Source of the DNA: an uncultured Lachnospiraceae bacterium
Lineage (GTDB): Bacteria > Bacillota > Clostridia > Lachnospirales > Lachnospiraceae
Direction of reading: 5' to 3'
Assembly: GCA_910586095.1 (NCBI GenBank)
Contig: CAJUHQ010000036.1
Location: 1 to 26,597 of the forward strand
Length of the DNA stretch: 26,597 nucleotides
Below are positions 23,868 through 26,597 of the stretch, piece by piece. A program made the translations under genes and the position numbers. Position 1 is the first letter of the stretch. The number at the start of each line of letters is the position of its first letter. The notes below the pieces were generated by a model. The model was not told where the DNA came from. It made no database searches and saw only the letters and a program-made list of their open reading frames with translations.

Positions 23868-24116
23868 ATCACTATAATTTCATACAAAGCCATGTATTTT
23901 CTCAACAATCAACCAAAATACATAGGAATCGGATTGTATTACAATAGACTTATAACTTGTAATTGGTAAAAAATAGCCAAACTTCTTGACTTTATGTGAC
24001 AATGTGGGTAGGATTATTTTAGGTTAATAAATAGATATAATAGAAAAAGTAAGGACGACTAGCATAATATAATCAAAAAGATATGGGATAAGCGTAAGAT
24101 TGCACAAAGAGGAATT
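23868..24116. other. Intergenic region upstream of the ppaC leader
   Basis: Part of a 474-base gap. It holds the stem ATGTATTTT/AAAATACAT (23892-23900 with 23915-23923). A candidate promoter is TTGACT (23986-23991), 17 bases, TAGGAT (24009-24014), which would place the leader repeat in the transcript. A separate TATAAT (24036-24041) has no good partner box. No coding frame with a ribosome site was found. Confidence 0.4.
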
Positions 24117-24128
24117 AAGGAGGTTCGT

Positions 24129-24167
24129 GTGAAAAATAGTTCTAAGGCAGCAAAAGACACTGCCTAA
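24129..24167 (+). CDS. Putative 12-residue leader peptide upstream of ppaC
   Basis: GTG at 24129, five bases after AAGGAGG, encodes MKNSSKAAKDTA and stops at TAA 24165-24167, inside the 3' arm of the inner stem. A translating ribosome would open the outer and inner stems just before the terminator-like hairpin. The peptide shows no run of one amino acid, so classical amino-acid attenuation is not suggested. It may be only the start-codon remnant of a repeat. Confidence 0.35.
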   Translation: MKNSSKAAKDTA

Positions 24168-24175
24168 GAACGATT

Positions 24176-24198
24176 AAGTCTGCATAGCAGACTTTTTT
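24176..24198 (+). terminator. Terminator-like hairpin inside the ppaC leader
   Basis: AAGTCTGC-ATA-GCAGACTT followed by four more T: an eight-base stem with T-run 74 bases before the ppaC start. Identical to 5855-5877. Its U-run is also the 3' arm of the outer stem GTGTGAAAAA/TTTTTCACAC. It could end transcription early in the leader. Confidence 0.5.
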
Positions 24199-24271
24199 CA
24201 CACAGGAAAAACGCAAAAGACTGTGTTTTTCATTTCTATTTGAGCCGCCAAAGGCGGCAAGGGAGGTTCGT

Positions 24272-25939
24272 ATGGATAATCAGGAAATAGACAAGAGACA
24301 AATATACGTGGTGGGACATAAAAATCCAGATACAGATTCGATTTGTTCGGCACTTTCGTATGCATATCTAAAAAATACTTGCGAAAATACGACGATTTAC
24401 ACTCCAGCAAGAGCAGGACAAATCAATCAGGAAACACAGTATGTACTCAATGCGTTTCATGCACAACCACCCGTATATCTTCATGATGTTATGACAGATG
24501 TAAGAGATATTGAGATGAATGTGGTAGAAGGAGTGACAGAGGATGTATCTCTAAAAAAAGCATGGCATCGCATGAGAGACAGGGGAGATGTCACAGTACC
24601 TGTTATCGATAAAAAGAAATTAGTAGGGATCATCACACTCGGTGACATTGCGAATGCATACATGGATGTGTATGATAATTGTATTCTATCACGCGCGAAA
24701 ACTTCTTATAAAAATATCTTAGAAACGTTGGAAGCTCGCGTTGTAGTTGGAGACAAAAGTGGATATTTTGAGAATGGAGAAGTTGTGATTGCAACTGCAA
24801 ATCCAGATGTTCTTGAGGATTACATTCATCCAGGGGATATGGTAATTTTAGGAAACCGATATGAAACGCAGTTGTGTGCGATAGAAATGGGAGCCTCCTG
24901 TGTGATTGTGACAATGGGGGCACGGATTTCCAAAACGATTCAGATCTTTGCAAAGGAGCACAATTGTATTCTAATTAACACTCCTTATGATACTGCAACC
25001 GTGGCGCGGCTTATCAATCAAAGTATGCCAATTGGATTTTTTATGAAGCGTGAGAAGCTTACAACATTCCGAATTACAGACAAAACAGAAGATATAAAAG
25101 TGATTATGAAGAAAAAACGCTATCATGATTTTCCTGTACTCGACGAGGATGATAATTATGTAGGCATGATTTCTAGACGTACTCTATTGAATTTGCGCAG
25201 AAAGCAATTGATTTTAGTGGATCACAATGAGGTTTCACAGACAATAGATGGAATAGAGTTTGCAGATATTTTAGAGGTGATTGACCATCATAGAATTGGT
25301 ACATTAGAAACGGTAGCACCTGTGTTTTTTAGAAATCAGCCATTAGGATGTACATCGACGATTATTTATCAAATGTATTTGGAAAGAGGAATCGAGATTC
25401 CTAAAAATATAGCAGGACTTATGATGTCAGCGATTATTTCGGATACATTGATGTTTCATTCTCCGACAGCCACACAGATTGATAAGGATGCCGCATGCAA
25501 ATTAGCTGACATTTGCGGAATTGATATTGAGGAGTTTGCCATCAATATGTTTGGCGCAGGGAGTAATCTAGGTGACAAGGCACCCGAAGAGATTTTTAAT
25601 CAAGATTACAAGAATTTTTCTGTGAATGGTTTTGAGTTTGGAGTAGGACAGATTAATTCGATGAATAGTATAGAGCTTGAGGAGATTCGTGCAAAACTAG
25701 ATTTGTACATAAAAGAACATTTGCCAGAATTGGGCGTAGAGATGTGCTTTTTTATGCTTACCAATATTGCTAATGAAAAGACGTTGTTATTGTGTTTTGG
25801 AGATCGATCGAGAGAGCTTGTACGTGAGGCATTCAAACTTCCAAAGACACAAAAGAAGTTTGAACTTAAGAATCTGGTTTCTAGAAAGAAACAACTGATA
25901 CCAGCATTTGTATCGGTCTTACAACAGTGGGAGAAATAA
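24272..25939 (+). CDS. ppaC: Family II manganese-dependent inorganic pyrophosphatase with CBS domains
   Basis: A 555-residue DHH-superfamily pyrophosphatase. Active-site motifs are GHKNPDTDSICSA (N-terminal), Asp338-His339-His340 in VIDHHRIGTLE, ISDTLMFHSPTAT, and the C-terminal SRKKQLIP substrate loop. Between the first and second motifs is an insert with a CBS domain, a DRTGG-like domain and a second CBS domain (about 66-300), as in clostridial CBS-pyrophosphatases. In those, adenine nucleotides such as AMP and diadenosine polyphosphates control activity. It hydrolyses pyrophosphate to phosphate in the cytoplasm. The start follows GGGAGG by five bases, supplied by the leader repeat. The short plain forms are about 310 residues, so this is the regulated long form. 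Confidence 0.93.
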   Translation: MDNQEIDKRQIYVVGHKNPDTDSICSALSYAYLKNTCENTTIYTPARAGQINQETQYVLNAFHAQPPVYLHDVMTDVRDIEMNVVEGVTEDVSLKKAWHRMRDRGDVTVPVIDKKKLVGIITLGDIANAYMDVYDNCILSRAKTSYKNILETLEARVVVGDKSGYFENGEVVIATANPDVLEDYIHPGDMVILGNRYETQLCAIEMGASCVIVTMGARISKTIQIFAKEHNCILINTPYDTATVARLINQSMPIGFFMKREKLTTFRITDKTEDIKVIMKKKRYHDFPVLDEDDNYVGMISRRTLLNLRRKQLILVDHNEVSQTIDGIEFADILEVIDHHRIGTLETVAPVFFRNQPLGCTSTIIYQMYLERGIEIPKNIAGLMMSAIISDTLMFHSPTATQIDKDAACKLADICGIDIEEFAINMFGAGSNLGDKAPEEIFNQDYKNFSVNGFEFGVGQINSMNSIELEEIRAKLDLYIKEHLPELGVEMCFFMLTNIANEKTLLLCFGDRSRELVREAFKLPKTQKKFELKNLVSRKKQLIPAFVSVLQQWEK

Positions 25940-25989
25940 GGAGCTTCATAGCGCTATCTAAAATTTTCTGTGAGAAAGGCGAAAAAATA

Positions 25990-26412
25990 ATGCAATATGT
26001 TTTGAGTTCAATCGTTTTTTTGGTGGTATGGTGTGTGATAATATATATTCTATATAAAAATGGCCGTCTGACAATTGGTAACAAATGTACTACTATTGTT
26101 ACCAATTCGTTTCAGGGAGGTAGAAACCGCTATAAGATCACGTTATCTTCTAGCAGTGGATATCGAAGACATATGATTCGAGTAAAAGGAGGTAAGGTAT
26201 ATCAGTTTATTTTTGATGTTGCCTTAACTAGCGGCGATATTTCTGTAGAGTTGTATGATAATCAAAAAGTAATCATGTTTTTAGACCAAAATAAAAGAAG
26301 CGGTACAGTGGCTTTTGATAAGAGCAAAAGTTGTTGGCTTGTTTTTCAGTATACTTTAGCAAGTGGACAATGTGAGTTGGAGTGGAATTTACAACATACC
26401 AAAAATATATGA
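25990..26412 (+). CDS. Small single-pass membrane protein, unknown
   Basis: From the ATG at 25990 the product is 140 residues, with one membrane segment at about 4-22 (VLSSIVFLVVWCVIIYILY). A basic, serine-rich, probably strand-rich domain follows (YKITLSSSSGYRRHMIRVKGG, then VALTSGDISVELYDNQKVIMFL), ending in CELEWNLQH. I do not recognise the family. An in-frame GTG at 25927 overlaps the end of ppaC and has no ribosome site; AAAGGCG before 25990 is moderate. It begins 50 bases after ppaC and is probably co-transcribed, but no functional link is visible. The domain after the anchor has the size of a small beta-sandwich. Confidence 0.6.
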   Translation: MQYVLSSIVFLVVWCVIIYILYKNGRLTIGNKCTTIVTNSFQGGRNRYKITLSSSSGYRRHMIRVKGGKVYQFIFDVALTSGDISVELYDNQKVIMFLDQNKRSGTVAFDKSKSCWLVFQYTLASGQCELEWNLQHTKNI

Positions 26413-26465
26413 TATAAAAAATATATTCAGGGAATCTCTAAGAATGATGATCTTATAATGGCAAA

Positions 26466-26597
26466 GTAAACTCTCATCATGTATAGCCTGCCGTCTGGTG
26501 GGCCGCATGGCCATCCATACTATGAAAGTCAAAGACTTTCATAGTAAACTCTCATCATGTATAGCCTGCCGTCTGGTGGGCCGCATGGCCATCCATA
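26466..26597 (+). repeat. Tandem 78-base two-hairpin repeat, cut by the window edge
   Basis: One full unit (26466-26543) and the first 54 bases of a second (26544-26597); the 54 shared bases are identical. Each has GCCTGCC/GGTGGGC and, in the full unit, CTATGAAAGTC/GACTTTCATAG. The same unit is found singly at 7061-7138 with 68 of 78 bases alike. More copies may follow beyond the window. Confidence 0.8.

Larger units (their letters stand above)
24117..24274 (+). repeat. Structured leader repeat (copy D) before ppaC
   Basis: In order: AAGGAGG-TTCGT-GTG starting a 12-codon frame; outer stem GTGTGAAAAA/TTTTTCACAC (24127-24136 with 24194-24203); inner stem GTTCTAAGGCAG/CTGCCTAAGAAC (24139-24150 with 24160-24171, one mismatch); terminator-like AAGTCTGC-ATA-GCAGACTT plus T-run (24176-24198); GAAAAACGC/GTGTTTTTC; GCCGCC-AAA-GGCGGC (24244-24258); then GGGAGG-TTCGT-ATG, the ppaC start. 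The SD-TTCGT-start wording is repeated at both ends, 143 bases apart. From the terminator-like hairpin on, it is nearly identical to copy C, while the inner stem differs in sequence but not in position. Confidence 0.7.

Noticed and set aside
26466..26597. CRISPR-like array
   Set aside because: Units are contiguous 78-base tandem repeats with no unique spacers and no cas genes nearby.

Overview
The window looks like a chromosomal segment of a low-GC Gram-positive anaerobe of the Lachnospiraceae, probably a pectin user close to Lachnospira. This rests on AT-rich DNA with strong GGAGG ribosome sites, a SigH-type sigma factor, the DUF3048, DUF3810 and DUF2974 families, a CBS-containing family II pyrophosphatase, and a complete galacturonate-to-KDPG-aldolase gene run. 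No tRNA, rRNA, CRISPR array, transposase or phage gene was seen.

Layout. Bases 1-2866 (+) carry a SigH-like sigma factor, a secreted DUF3048 protein and an alpha/beta-hydrolase of carbohydrate-esterase type. Converging on these is a long minus-strand beta-helix protein related to GH28 polygalacturonases (3069-5765). A VanZ-like membrane protein (minus) follows, then HflX, a DUF3810 membrane metalloprotein and a DUF2974 hydrolase (plus). The core is 11182-17391: a promoter with an operator-like palindrome, then uxaB, uxaA, kdgK, an SDR oxidoreductase and a KDPG aldolase carrying an extra C-terminal VOC-like domain, closed by a terminator. Together these turn tagaturonate (from galacturonate) into pyruvate and glyceraldehyde-3-phosphate; the SDR adds an entry point for unsaturated uronates. 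The isomerases uxaC and kduI are not here. The esterase and the GH28-like protein may supply substrate from pectin fragments.

From 17400 on come a small unknown protein coupled to a HIT hydrolase, an HPr-like protein without the phosphorylatable His, an AraC regulator (minus), a maltose/galactoside-type O-acetyltransferase, a BlaI/BlaR1-type pair with two visible operators, a CBS-type manganese pyrophosphatase and a small membrane protein.

The most unusual content lies between the genes. One recurring structured module consists of a GC-rich hairpin, then a strong Shine-Dalgarno, then a start codon. It sits at about 20-52, 2004-2038, 5921-5952 and 24242-24274 and supplies the start of at least two genes. 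Two copies (5800-5952 and 24117-24274) share a larger architecture with a short leader ORF, a variable inner hairpin, a terminator-like hairpin and a second hairpin before the gene start. A separate 78-base unit with two hairpins occurs once before hflX and as a tandem pair at the right edge.
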